From positions 83,588,753-83,652,752 of the forward strand of contig CATQJL010000223.1 in assembly GCA_958299035.1 (NCBI GenBank): 64,000 nucleotides of DNA, given 5' to 3'. A program made the position numbers and the translations under genes. This DNA is from Cylicocyclus nassatus (taxonomy: Eukaryota; Nematoda; Chromadorea; Rhabditida; Strongylidae). Shown one piece after another: positions 11,240 through 22,696 of this stretch. The notes under the pieces are model-generated. The model worked only from the letters and a program-made list of their open reading frames with translations, ran no database searches and was not told where the DNA came from. How positions within the stretch are numbered: position 1 is the first letter of the stretch; every line of letters begins with the position of its first letter.

Positions 11240-12261
11240 TAGGTCGTTCCGAAAGTTTTTGCGCACTATTTTCAAAAATTCATAACTCTTTGAATTCTCA
11301 ACGAATTTGTACGATCAAAATTTTACTTAAAGGCAGCGTCCAGGGAGATTCTCGACTTCTATATTTTTATGTCATCCAGGCCATTCCATGGCGCTGATTC
11401 CGAATATGGAAGTCAAAAAGCGTGAATTTCTCAGAAAATCACCTTTTGGGGCTATTTTGGGAAACCCGGACGAGTGCTTCTGATGTTATCCTTGTCGAAA
11501 GCAAGTATTAACAGGTAAACGCTGTAAGTTCGACTGTGTTGGTCATATGAAAACACGTCAAGGCTGAGGAAATTTCGTTCATAAGGGGTTGGCCGTCCGA
11601 GGGAAGTGGGCGTGGTCGTCGAGCTCGAATCTGCCTGGACGCTGCCTTTAAGAGAAGAACTCATACTCTTTGCATCTGCACCTAAGCTGTTCGTTAATGT
11701 ATACAAATAAAAGAGATAGAAGCTCAAAACCGAAATCACTCAAAATTTGAATTTTTCGTGTAGGGTCATAAAAAATCGGAGGCTTGCAACAAAAGTCGGA
11801 GCAACCGGCATGGAGGTTCTTTCACCAGCCCTTTACAACAGTGCAAAGTTTGCGCCGATTGAGCGTCTCTATGAAAAGTTACGATTTTCGAGCAATCAAT
11901 ACAAAAGGGCGAATTTGATCTATTTTGGCATTTTTCAGGGAAATCATAACTTTTCGTAGAGACGCTCAATCAACGCAAACTTTGCACTGTTGGAAAGGGC
12001 TGGTGAAAGAGCCTACATGCCGGCTGCTCCGATTTTTGTTGCAAGTTTCCAATTTTTTATGACCCTACAGAAAAATTCAAATTTTGAGTGATTTCGGTTT
12101 TGAGCTTCTATCTCCTTCATTTGTACACATTAACGAACAATTCAGGTAAAGATGCAAAAAGCATGAGTTCTTCTCTTGAGCAAAATTTTGATCATACAAA
12201 TTCGTTGAGTAAAGAGTTATGAATTTTTGAAAATCGTGCGCAAGAACTTTCGGAACAACCT
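11240..12261. mobile_element. Large foldback element with mariner-like AGGTYGTTCCGAAAGTTT ends, interrupted
   Basis: The left end is TTAGGTCGTTCCGAAAGTTT at about 11239 and the right end is ACTTTCGGAACAACCTTA at about 12263. The arms pair over several hundred bases, for example TTTCACCAGCCCTTTACAAC near 11820 with GGAAAGGGCTGGTGAAAGAG near 11992. The left arm is split by the TTAA element at 11331-11647, so that insertion is younger. The termini resemble those of the foldback at 15341-16362. No transposase frame is present. Confidence 0.8.
11331..11647. mobile_element. TTAA-flanked MITE (piggyBac-like target), nested
   Basis: The element runs AGGCAGCGTCCAGG to CCTGGACGCTGCCT with perfect outer inverted repeats and TTAA on both sides (11327-11330 and 11648-11651). 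A TTAA duplication is the hallmark of piggyBac-type transposition. It shares its interior (GGCGCTGATTCCGAATAT, AAAACACGTCAAGG) with 53630-54019. It sits inside the left arm of the foldback at 11240-12261. Confidence 0.85.
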
Positions 12262-12800
12262 TATTGAAGGCGGTCAAGCATGAGATAATCGGATGTTCGA
12301 TCTTCTTTAGTGGCATCGCTTTGCAAGTTTTACAATCAAACGAAAAATTGTTCAGGTATGGATTTCGGTTAATTACCTCATGCTTTCGATGTAAACTTGC
12401 CGATTACCTCGTTTTGTGAAAATTTAGTTAGGATTATGGTTCTGACCAAACCCCAGATTTTTCTCAGTCCTATCTCTTCTCAATGTCCCGATTTCCGATC
12501 TAGTTTGATTACCACGAAAATTCCGAAAAATCCTATGTTTGAAGGGCTTTTTTTGGCAAATACGAACGAGTACAATGGAGAGTCCCCTTCGATTGTAAGC
12601 AGGACGCGTTTTGACGTGGCAAGCACAACCGCTGCTCAGTATGCTCATCGATGGAACTTCTCCTCGACGAAACGGGAAAATCATGGGCGGAACGAATGTA
12701 CCGCTCACAAAATGGGGTGGGGCAAATGCGGTCGAATTCTTCTTCCGAAGCGATTTTTTTCGCTTTGGAAGCAAGCTTTGGCAACGCGAGTTGTACAGTT
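12262..12800. other. Overlapping ORFs on both strands, no gene called
   Basis: A 146-codon plus frame (12397-12837) and a 116-codon minus frame (12424-12774) overlap almost fully. The plus frame runs into the MITE at 12801. Neither has a domain, splice structure or paralogue, so I treat both as chance frames. Confidence 0.4.
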
Positions 12801-13484
12801 ATACAGGGTGTCCCAAAAAAATGTTAACACTGTTTGATTGTTAATAACTCCCTTGCTTTCAAGTCTTTCACCGAGCTTCAGGTACCATTTTGTAGAGCGA
12901 GGATAAACTTAGATTTACAGTATCAAATGAATCATCTAGCTCTCCTCGTTACTGTAGAATTACGGTAGGAATTTTGACAAGGATTTTAGGCCACTAAAGC
13001 CCATTTTCTGCTTTAAAACAGAGCCAAACAAGCCAAAATCTCTTGTACAATGGTAATGAAAGCCGCTGATTTCGGATATGAAACTCTCATTTCATTATGA
13101 CACTTCTTTTTAAAGTTATCCTCGGTAAAGGTAATAACTGACTTCCCAGCATGTGTCAAAAATGTGATTACGCCGTCAAAAAAGCTGAAAACACTCGCAA
13201 AAAGTTGTGTAGTAAAATCAGCGTGCGCGAAAACCCTAGTACACAATTTTTCAGATTTTTTGAAAAAAAATTTGTCAGAGGGCATATTTCATGACGGTTC
13301 CACATGCTGGAATTTCCTACCGTAATTCTACAGTAACGAGGAGCGTTAGATGATTCGCTCTACACTGTAAATCTAAGTTGAACCTCGCTCTACAGAATGG
13401 TACCTAAAGCTCGGCGAAAGACTTGAAAGCAAGGGGATTATTAACGATCAAACAGTGTTAACATTTTTTTGGGACACCCTGTAT
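12801..13484. mobile_element. TA-flanked foldback MITE (mariner-like ends), copy 2
   Basis: The termini are TACAGGGTGTCCCAAAAAAA and TTTTTTTGGGACACCCTGTA, flanked by TA. The arms share GTTAATAACTCC and TACTGTAGAATTACGGTAGG. It is the same family as 5710-6396, with better preserved termini. It ends about 250 bp upstream of the methyltransferase start at 13733, so it could contribute to that promoter region. Confidence 0.88.
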
Positions 13485-13732
13485 AGTTGAGGACCCCGCT
13501 ACCATTGGGCATTAGAATCTCATCGACCCTATTTAAATAACCAGTGCCTTTGTAACGCATTAGTGCAAAAGTGTGAACTAGTTAATACGATGTGCACAAG
13601 GTACTCGAGTCTCTTTTTATGTCAGAAATAGCTACCAGTGAGTTAGGATTTGTAGCCCTGTTTTTGCAAGTTTCATCCCGTATTACCTATCGAGTTCTGT
13701 AATTTCGGTAATCTTTTTCCATTACTCATCCC

Positions 13733-16700
13733 ATGCATCATGCAATTCGGTGGCGATTCTATGTGCTTGTTGCTTTATTAGTCAGTAAACGCCATAAATA
13801 TGTCTTTATCCAAATTTGAACTTTAGGCATCTGCAGTCGTTTACCTGAGGCGAGATCATCACAAAGCATCTGTTGCCGATGATGCTATAAATAGCCTAAG
13901 AAGAACCTTCAATCGTTCGGAACTATCGCAGATGATTATAAAGGGTTACGGAAATCCAAGAATTTTGTGAGTTTTCTTGACAAACGTTCTCGTAATGGCA
14001 AAAAATGTTCTAAAAACAGGTAGATATTTACCCACACAATGATTTTTTCTTCATAGTATCTGTTAGCGATTTTTTCTCTATCTACAAGAATTCCTTTTGT
14101 GGTATCCTTTAGCGGTTCCTTCTTTATGTAATGGTTTTTCCTACCTCTGGTGATTCTTTCTTTATCTGCAGGATGATGATATTTCCTACTATTCTTTGCA
14201 GCAGTGAATTATTATTTGTTCTGTGATTAAGAGAGAGAAGCCGCCTTGCACACATGATCTAAGCAAACTTAACCTTGTGCTTTCCTGTTTTCAAGTAGCA
14301 AACTACATAGGCCACAGGTAGAAACCAATGGAAATAGAAATAAAAATAGAAATAGAAAATACTAATAGAAACTAACTAACTAACTAAACTAACTATGTAG
14401 GCAGCGGTTTCGAATCTTACAATTAGTCACAGGACGAACGATAATCTTCGCAAAATATCAGAATGTGAATCACATGCATTGCTACGAGTTCCGCAAATTC
14501 CTGCTGGAATGCTCGCATACAGGGCTGTCAGTTGCTGCTCTGTTTTCTCTTCTTTGTTGCTCTGTTATTTTTCCTCAGCACAGGCTGGCGCCCTTGGCGC
14601 GAATCTGTGATCTTTTGTTACACTAGTATTACTGTACTATACTTAGTATTGCTACAAACTACTGTACATTGCTATTTACTCGCGACTATCAATTCCTGGT
14701 CCGATTTTCACATAGATATTATCTAGCTGAGAACTGCAAGAAAGAAGCATGCGACGACATGATCTAAAACAGAGTGGAACAGCTCTTTGGCAAAGCCCAC
14801 AAGCTTTTAATTCAACTGGCTTGGCGGCTGGAAGCAGGGGCTTTGTGACCTAATTAAGGCCGCTCGCGTCCGCAACGCAGTCTGCATCTCTTCCGCGCTC
14901 GTGCTCTCCGATCATTACCTAGCCTTAATTAGTTCACGAAGCCCCGCCTTCCAGCCGCCAAGCCAGTTGAATCAAAGGGAACCATTCAGACAGTTTGTTT
15001 ATATCAGGGTGAAAGGTAAAAAATGGGGCAACTTGATTTTTATTAGATTTTGGAATTTTTTGTTCCGATCAACAAGCAGGCTGCAACGTAAACGTCGCTT
15101 ATATAAGCGACCTTCGCCTATTATTCTGGCAAAGCGTCAACGCTCCTCTCCTACAACCCTACGCGTGGCGCCCTGAAGAACTCGAACAGGGTTTTTTGGA
15201 CATCGCTCATTCTTGCGCTGCCATACCGTGATGTTATAGAGCAATTGATATACCATTCGAAAGAGCTCTTCATGCTCTTTCAAACAGTATATTAAACATA
15301 CAGGATTTCTTTCTACTTCTGGGTAAAAAAAGCGAAATATTAGGTTGTCCCGAAAGTTTTGTCCGTTTTTTCAACCTATCATAAAAACACGTGGAGAGAA
15401 GATAGAGAAACGCTTTAAGCACTGCTCGACGCACCTTTTCCTCCTCTTTTTGAATGTCATGCTCCCATGCCGATTACTCTTTTGCTTACTGAGATAAGGG
15501 CCAAAATTCCGAACCCGTGGTTTTTACTATGTCCAAGTTTGGCAATTTTTCACAATCTTCATTTTCAACTTTTGGAAGTCCTTTGATAGCGCTCAGATAG
15601 AGTAAACAAAGGGCAATGCAATGCAATTTTGCGGCATCTATAGCTAGCCTTGAAAATTTTTTGAAATTATTTTTCTGATGCTATCAAATTCCACTTTTGG
15701 TGATGCCATGAACCATAGAACATAAAACGGCGCACAACTAAGGTGTCATTCGATGCAGCTTTTTCTCCTCTTTTCAGTGAGTGTATTTTTCATCCAATTT
15801 GTGGGGTCTTTAGCGATAAAATTTTTCATAATTGTTGAATTTGACCCCGCCCCAGCATGTACCGTAAAATGCGAAATCTTATATTTCGAAGCGGTAAACG
15901 CTCAGTTGCTTTGTAAAAATAGTGAATAATCGTAATTGTTTTTTGAAAGCTTCAAAATCCGATGATTTGTTAGTGTTTGAGGCGTTTCTGTATTTTGGGA
16001 CTTCCCAATAGTGAAGACTTTTGGAAAAATTATCTTAAAAAATACTGAAATGCCAGCTGGACAAGCCAAAAAATTGCATTGCATTGCCCTTTGTTTACTC
16101 TACCTAAGCGCTATCAAAGGACTTCCAAAAGTTGAAAATGAAGATTGTGAAAAATTGTCAAACTTGGACATAGTAAAAACCACGGGTTCGAAATTTTGGC
16201 CCCTATCTCAGTAAGCAAAAGAGTAATCGGCATGGGAGCATGACAGTTAAAAAGAGGAGGAAAAGTTGCGTCAGGTAGTGCTTAGAGCGTTTCTCTATCT
16301 TTTCTCCACGTGTTTTTATGATAGGTTGAAAAAACGGACAAAACTTTCGGGACAACCTAATAGCTGAAAAATCGCGATTTTTTGGCGCAATAAAAACCAA
16401 TAAATTAAGTTTCAATCTGTATTTTCCAAAGCTGCATATGGATGAATAGAGTGTAAAAAGCTCTTTCAGATGGTACCTACAAAACATGCGTTCGCCTGCA
16501 AAGAATTGAATAGCACATATTTTTATTTTCAAAGCTGCTAATGGCCATATCTCCTGAATTTGAAAGTTGAGGCCAGCAATCCATCATAGGTCTGGTGACT
16601 GTACCTTCACGCATTGCAGCAGTAGTACTTTGGATGATTTCGCATGTTTCACAGCGCAGATACTGCCCGAAGTTTATAATTTCTCAAAGTGACTAACTTT

Positions 16701-19700
16701 GCATTTCAGCCACTATAAAAATTATTAGGTATGCAAATGACCTTATATAGGTATTTTCTGGAAGAGAATAATTTATTCTAACAGCTATCAAAATGGGGAA
16801 GTTTAATCACCTTTCTTTTTTGAGAAATCTACATTTAGTCTCTAGGTGTCCCATTTTTTACCGATCAGCCTAGTAGACATCACTGGCTATAAACAAATGC
16901 TATTTGACTGTTTTTTGACATTTCTTGACTGACTGTGTTTTCTGACTATGACTGTCTTTTTTTCTTACAATCAGCACACCTTCCTGTTTCTTTTACAGAT
17001 ATTTCGCAAATCTGAGACTGTTTGTATGACATTCAAAGCTTCATTTTGAAGCTTACCATATCAGCCGAAGACACTACAAGTGAAAGAAAAGATCTAAATA
17101 TATCGTGTCATTCTGCAGCTAGGGAAGATATAGCTATTGATCCCATCAAACTTTCAGTATCAATTATTATGAAACCCCACAACTGCACGTACTTCCCCCA
17201 ACATTCCTTGAAGATAGCAAATGGAGTAATGCAAGCACAAGTAAATCAACTCAGGGTTATACTTCTGATTGATTGCTAGCAGTCGAATATGAATTCAGTG
17301 CTCATCGCTTGAAGATGCCATATAATCCATACCCGTCTTTCAGCGAATACTTGTAGTTGCTCCTAAGAAACATCAAAGACCAGGTACATCAACTCCTAGC
17401 AGGGGACACGTCGACTCAGAGCAGCAGAACATATTTTCCTTTGTCACAAAACCTGTAACCAGCTGATTATTTAAGCACACCCCTATGTCGACTGCTCCGC
17501 AGTCAAAGTTCAAGTGATTATGAATATTTCCAAACTCACAACTTTCCACGCAATGGAAAAATAAGAGCATCATCAACAATTCAAGGATGCTACTCTTGTA
17601 CACTTGAAGCCAAGACGGACACGATCTGCCATAGCAGTGAGACAAATACAACAGCATATAACAGCGGAGAAGTTCAGGAAGCATTTTGGACCGGAAGGGA
17701 AGAAACTAAACACTCTTATACTTTACTTCACTCGCAAGCAAGCTCCTCCTCTCTACTCCAAGGGACTCCCAATTACGTTGCTGATCAACAACTACAAAGA
17801 ACACGATGCAGAGACAGATCGAAAGACAAGACATGTAGAAAACGAGGAGCTGGACATCCAAATTAGTAGCAAAATTCAGTTTTCCCTTACTTATTGCCTA
17901 TTGTGCCTTGCCCCATCTAATCTCTTTCACGTTCCATACAAAAGGTCATCCTCAGTAAAGAAGTATCAGTAGTTTGCCGGAGAGTTTCCTTAAACGGTAT
18001 TTTACATTATTCTTTGTATTAATTGGATTAGATCTTTTCCGAGAATATCAAAAAGTGAACCGTCTGCTTCTGTATGCGTGTCGCAAATTCCTTTCGTTTC
18101 AAATAGATATCCGCTCTCGACTGAAAATCTACGTATATGAATCAGAATTCTCGAATAAAAAAGATTTTTTTCTCAAATAGAAGAATAAACAAAAATCAAC
18201 ATCTCCTGTTCGCATAGAAAATTTTTTTGTTGTTTCGTGGTTTTTTCCTCAATGAATTCTCTCAACGGCGCTGTTAGAAATATCTAGGCCGTCAGCTCTA
18301 TTCGTGAAATTGCGGACTCACGTGACTCCTCTTTCCTGGTGCACTCTCACTGCTCTTTTTCTATGTTCTCTCTTCCAACCATGAACTGTCTTCGATAGAA
18401 GCAACAACTCATATCCCGCAAAACGGACGGGTCAAGTCAATTGCCTGAGTCAATTGCGAATTTTTCCTAAATGAAATAGTGAATCAACGTTTTTCGCTGA
18501 TATAAAAGGACTGTCATTTGTTGTCTTTGATTTCCGTCAATAAAGAATTCCACTCGTCTCGCAAAATGGCGACCACGGACTAACCAAGAACCGCACATCA
18601 AGAAGCTCTACGATCAAAGACGACAATAATTCGAGATGTCCAGCACTCTACGCCAACAAATCGGCATCGCAAAACGACAACTCCCTTAGAGCCATAGAAG
18701 AGGTAAACCGTGAGCGTATAGAACTTTCTCAACTTCAGACTCTCAGTGATGATGAACTACTCAATATTCATGAAGGTCACACGTCCACTCGTGATTCACT
18801 CTTTCGCACATATAGCCACATTAACCACTTATGGAATGAAGGCAAAAACTGATACTTGTGGACCCGCAAAAAATCAAATACTAGAACAATACGTGACCAA
18901 ATGTAGCGATTTCCGACAGACTTTAGAAGATGCCGTTGATACATTTCAACGATTGGACCACGAACGACCGCTGACAGAAAGCGAACTAAAACGAAAAAAC
19001 ATCAATTTTGAACCTTACGAATCCGATGCCGACTCGCTATCTTCGGATATCCCACACTCCAAAGGACATCAAGCAGCAGCACTTCTCACACTCCCACGTC
19101 ACAACTGCATCATAAATCCTCTCGTATTCTTTGTAACCACCAGTCTATTTAAAAGATCATCCGAATACACGAAGTATCAATAATTTGCCGGGGAGTTTAT
19201 CTGTGCGATAATTTCGAATTCTTCATGGCAATGAAATGATTGCCTTGACAAATGTGAAGGAATGATCCATATCATTTTGAGGTGCATTTTGTTATGTCTA
19301 GTGCCTGAGTCAATTGCGAATTCCTTCTAAATGAAATAGTGAATCAACGCTTTTCGCTGATATCAAAGGACTGTCATTCGTTGCTCTTTGGATTTCCCCC
19401 AAAAAAGAATTTCACTCGTCTCTTTGCAACACCCCCCCCCCCTCCCCCGAAAACCACTACTAGACTTTTATGCTTTTTTTTTCAGAGAAAAATCAATTCG
19501 CTTGCACGATGGAATGTATGTGGACATAAGAGATGTGATCACTACACAGTAAGCATTTACGGCTTGGACTTGCGTCTCTAGCAAAACATTGGAATGATCT
19601 TCATTAGACTGCGAGTACGTCGCGAGATTGTGACAGGAACATTAGAGTACTCAAGCATGTATTTGAAATGGCCAGACGGTGAGTGTTCAAAAATTGTTTG

Positions 19701-22258
19701 CAACCGATATCGTATGCTACCGTGACCGAACTTTTTTGAAATTGAAATAGGCGTTGTTATGCTTGCCAAAGCACTTTTGTGATTTTCTTCTTCTTTGTAA
19801 CTTGCACCAAGACAAGCGAATTTTTATCCCCTATTCACTTGTGGTCTGTGGTAGCAAACTGTAGGGGTGCAAAAGGGTCATCCACAATTAGCGCTGACCG
19901 CTCACAATTGCCTATCTCTGCCAATCTCAAGTAAAATAGATGTAGTTTCAGAGTTAACTCTCAATCAAATGGACACAACCAAGTGGGAAGTAGATCATGG
20001 AGGTCATCACTTTAGCAGATATACATTTATAATGATAGGTAAGAATTTGTGAAGCGTTAGCATTTTAAATAAGTCTCAAATAAAGTTGTCAATCTTTCAT
20101 AAAAAATAAGAGGGTGACGAAAGTGAAAAACTCATGACCTAACGGTAGGGTAGGTGCACTGCACACGAGTCAAAATCGCGGAGCATTATTGGCAGGTCCA
20201 GGCAATTGGTACCTGGACTTTTTATGTGGATACTGATTGGTATATCTTCGGTGGACTACTGTTCGATCGACAGTTCAAAAGATTTATTCTTGACCTGAAA
20301 AACCAAATGAACTCTCGCCCAGACCATGTTGTTTTGAAACGGACGAATCGACGTCCCGTATTGATTACGGTCAAGGCGAAACTTTCGTGCTTTTTCATCT
20401 ACGAAAAATGAAAGAGATGCCTCTTGGGTCGGAATTTTGAACATCATCTTTACGCAGCATTCTAGCAAAATCAAAGGTTTCTCAGTTTCAGAGAAATAAC
20501 TGAAGTAGCGTCAAGTATTCCAGTTCCTAGTTTCTTCTTGGTTTTCTCTATTTTTACCCAGTGTCTGCTTCAGAAGAGATGTTTCTAAGTGGAAGCGTAC
20601 CTTTGCAAAGAGATGTTAACGCACGAGTTTTATCATTAGGACTGGGAGCTGGTTATGTCAATTCCTATTTGCACCATCACTTTCCTAAGGTTTGCTAGAA
20701 ATTCTACTGTCATCCCCCAATTTATCATAAGATCTTCCAGATGGACATCACTGTCGTTGAGTTGGATCCTCAAATAGCAATGATCTCAAGAAAATGGTTT
20801 GATTTGAAGCTAGACCAACGACAGCATTTGATCGTAGGAGATGCTATGGATTATATCAAAAATGCTAACTTACAAGGTCTCGTTGGGTTCATGCCGATTT
20901 CAAGTCACACGAAAAATTGCCTTTGCTTCTAGGGGAAAAATTCGATGTGATACTCTTAGATGCCTGCAGTACAGAAGGTGAAGCACAATGTCCACTAAAA
21001 GAAGCTATCAATAAAGAAAGCGCTGAGATGTTTTCTTCGCTTTTAAATGAAAGAGGTTTGCAAATCGTTTAGATTACGTCAAAAAAAAACTTCGAACGGT
21101 TTTTACAGGAGCTCTTATTGCAAACGTTTTCACTATGGCAAGTGACAATCTTAAATTTGGCAACAAAGTAAGCATAAGATTTGTACATTCTGGAACTAAG
21201 ACGGGGAGTGGGGAGGGAGGGACAGGATGGCACATAACAAGAATGTTTTGATGTTAGATAAAATGCTAGACATATACAAAAAAATCTTAGAATTTTTCTG
21301 AGTTTTTGAACACTATCAGGTTCCGGGGTTAAGAACTATACCGGTAGTGCAGCTTCCCTGGTGCCCCCGTCAGCGGTTCTCAAAGAAGCCTCAAAATAAG
21401 TTTGTTAAAAAGAACTAACTTCTTTTTTTTCTAAACTTTTCGATTCTCAATTGTGCCGCATTTATTCTTGGGCCCTAATATAATAATTGCAAATGAAAGG
21501 TAAAAATCAGGTTCGCCTTCAACATGAAATAATATAAGGACCTATAAATAAAGAAAAGCAAAAGCTACGAGAGCTTTTATGCGTACTGGTTTCGGCTAAG
21601 AACGGTGTCCCCAGGTTTGGATCCCTTTCATCAGTTCTTTTCAAGGAAGCTACCAAAAGATGTCAAAAAAAGAAAACACATGGATACAGTGAAACAAGGC
21701 ACTCAATGTCAAGCAGACAAAGACGTACAATATGAACTTGCTGGTTAATATGTATTGTTATGATGAAATGTGAATATTTTCCTATTATAGTTCCAAATTG
21801 GGGTTGTGCCAAACATTCCGCTCTTTTGTACCAGGGTATACACCCTCGTAGCTAACTCACAACGTAAAATAGAAGGCCAAATAAAAGGTCTCTGTATAAA
21901 AAGTGATATATGTCCCTTTCGCCTTCACGTAGAAGAAAGCGAAGAGGAAGGTTTAGTGGAATAATTTAGGTTAGATCCTACTATGGAGGCGTCTTCGTAT
22001 ACTGCCCTCTTAGACGAACTCCAACAAAAAACTTCGTGAGTTGTTGACCATTTCCTTCCATCTTTGTTGAATGCTTTCTAAGTATTCCTGTTTGCTTCTA
22101 GAGAGCTTCTCACTGATTCAAAAACTTAATCGAGCATATTCTAGGTAATGACATGTACCAACCACCCAAGACCAGAAGGACTAAGAGATGAGCATGCTAA
22201 ATTTATGAGATATGCAGAGGCAGGAGCAGAAGCAATGCCTGCGATTGAGCTGCTCTAA
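13733..22258 (+). CDS. Spermidine-synthase-like (PABS superfamily) SAM-dependent methyltransferase, 12 exons, ~384 aa, membrane-anchored or secreted
   Basis: Exons: 13733-13784, 13837-13966, 19486-19548, 19608-19678, 19952-20038, 20574-20689, 20741-20876, 20933-21055, 21109-21167, 21791-21928, 21970-22035 and 22145-22258. All junctions keep phase and all introns are GT-AG. The N-terminus (residues ~9-21) is hydrophobic after a basic RWR, fitting a signal peptide or anchor. The Rossmann core shows VLSLGLGAGY at 153-162 (SAM motif I), VVELDP with acidic Glu180, and FDVILLDA at 222-229. The polyamine-site residues of true spermidine synthases are not evident, so a methyltransferase or degenerate role is inferred; the substrate is unknown. 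Nematodes carry many such genes. Exons 4-7 match the paralogue at 53257 in length. The exon 10/11 junction uses a 41-bp intron; without it the frame stops at 21962. Confidence 0.8.
14325..14398. repeat. GAAATA / ACTA simple repeat tract
   Basis: Tandem GAAATAGAAATA-like units are followed by AACTAACTAACTAA. It lies inside the long intron of the methyltransferase gene. Confidence 0.8.
14803..14979. mobile_element. Foldback MITE, CTTTGATTCAACTGG family, copy 3
   Basis: The left arm is TTCAACTGGCTTGGCGGCTG and GGGGCTTTGTGACCTAATTA; the right arm is CCTTAATTAGTTCACGAAGC and GCCAAGCCAGTTGAATCAAA. It is the best-paired copy of the family and lies in the intron of the methyltransferase gene. Confidence 0.85.
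15240..16480. mobile_element. Outer foldback element, split by a second foldback
   Basis: Sequences outside the inner element pair with each other: ACCATTCGAAAGAGCTCTT near 15251 with AAAGCTCTTTCAGATGGTAC near 16457. The outer element was therefore a foldback with arms of about 100 bp that later received the 15341-16362 insertion. Its exact ends are not clear. Confidence 0.5.
15341..16362. mobile_element. Inner foldback element, TAGGTTGTCCCGAAAGTTTT ends
   Basis: The left end is TAGGTTGTCCCGAAAGTTTT and the right end is AAAACTTTCGGGACAACCTA. The arms run for about 300 bp, for example TTTGGAAGTCCTTTGATAGC near 15571 against GCTATCAAAGGACTTCCAAA near 16111. TA at each end suits a mariner-type MITE. 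It shares terminal similarity with the 11240-12261 element but has a different interior. Confidence 0.85.
17600..19430 (+). mobile_element. Degenerate BEL/Pao-like LTR retrotransposon remnant, two LTRs and gag fragments
   Basis: Two related LTR-like stretches end at about 18564 and 19430. Both carry TTTGCCGG.GAGTTT near their start and CCTGAGTCAATTGCGAAT, a GATATAAAAGGACTG promoter-like box and a polyadenylation-type segment near their end. AAAATGGCGACCACGGAC follows the left LTR, where a primer-binding site is expected. A short frame at 18636 (MSSTLRQQIGIAKRQL) and frame pieces in 18746-19183 look like BEL gag, with frameshifts and stops. An upstream piece (17604-17972) ends in the same sequence that precedes the second LTR, so two elements or a tandem duplication are involved. 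No protease, reverse transcriptase or integrase is left. Confidence 0.6.
20039..20573 (+). other. Intron 5 of the methyltransferase gene
   Basis: A phase-1 intron between GATAG|GTAAG and TTCAG|AA. The 85-codon frame at 20154-20411 and the minus frame at 20256-20474 lie inside it without splice support and are not called. Confidence 0.6.
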
Positions 22259-22562
22259 AGTCGATGTTGATAGTCCTTTCTTGTTCTATACACGATTTTT
22301 GGCTGGTTTTTATCAGTAAACAATACAAGCTTTTTTGTAGTTAATATTCAAAATACCAAGTTCAATTAGAGGTGGAGAGGGGTGGAATTACCGACTTCGA
22401 TTATAGATGAAAGTCTGGCCAGACGCAAAACTTGAAAAGTCACACTGGACTCATTTTTGGATCATTTCCATTTGCGAATTTGATATCGCCCTTGCTTTCT
22501 TTGCACGCAATTTCCCACTCAATTTTTTACGGTTTTCTTGGTTAAAACTTCTGTTTTAGACT

Positions 22563-22664
22563 ATGAAGTGGAGGGCTTTAGGCCCTGTTCGTCTGGCCCT
22601 GTTCGCCATCACCACACTCTGCACCTTACTGTGCATGCCCGGCACCAATCATAAAACTGATTAA
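22563..22664 (+). pseudogene. Broken copy 1 of the secreted proline-rich gene family (signal-peptide part only)
   Basis: CTGTTTTAG-act-ATGAAG matches the start context of the paralogues at 33459 (minus), 39262 and 49165. The reading frame keeps a hydrophobic stretch and the conserved ATTLCTLL segment but contains a short insertion after codon 4. It loses frame at the LLTVHA position and stops after 33 residues. The proline-rich mature region is gone; a foldback element starts about 35 bp downstream. The distal flank of the unit reappears at 23520-23700. Confidence 0.65.
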
Positions 22665-22696
22665 TCAGTATCACGTTTGGGTTCTTCTTCACGTCT

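Larger units (their letters stand above)
13967..19485 (+). other. Intron 2 of the methyltransferase gene, expanded by transposable elements
   Basis: The donor (TTTT|GTGAGT) and acceptor (TTTTTTTTCAG) join exons 2 and 3 in phase. The intron is 5.5 kb, while ten of the eleven introns are 41-623 bp. It contains a foldback MITE (14803-14979), a pair of nested foldbacks (15240-16480) and a BEL/Pao-like LTR remnant (17600-19430), whose right LTR ends some 55 bp before exon 3. The ORFs at 14532, 14901, 17022, 17604 and 18746 therefore lie within an intron. Confidence 0.65.

Noticed and set aside
12397..12837. 146-codon plus ORF
   Set aside because: It runs into the terminus of the MITE at 12801 and is opposed by an equally long minus frame; no motif.
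17022..17279. 85-codon ORF following a TTTTACAG acceptor-like site
   Set aside because: It lies in intron 2 of the methyltransferase gene. It has no in-phase partner exon and no similarity to the paralogue.
21070..21072. In-frame TAG in the methyltransferase gene if exon 8 is read through
   Set aside because: It lies in a 53-bp GT-AG intron (21056-21108). Splicing restores a frame (NERGALIANVFTMASDN) that continues in phase to the next exon.
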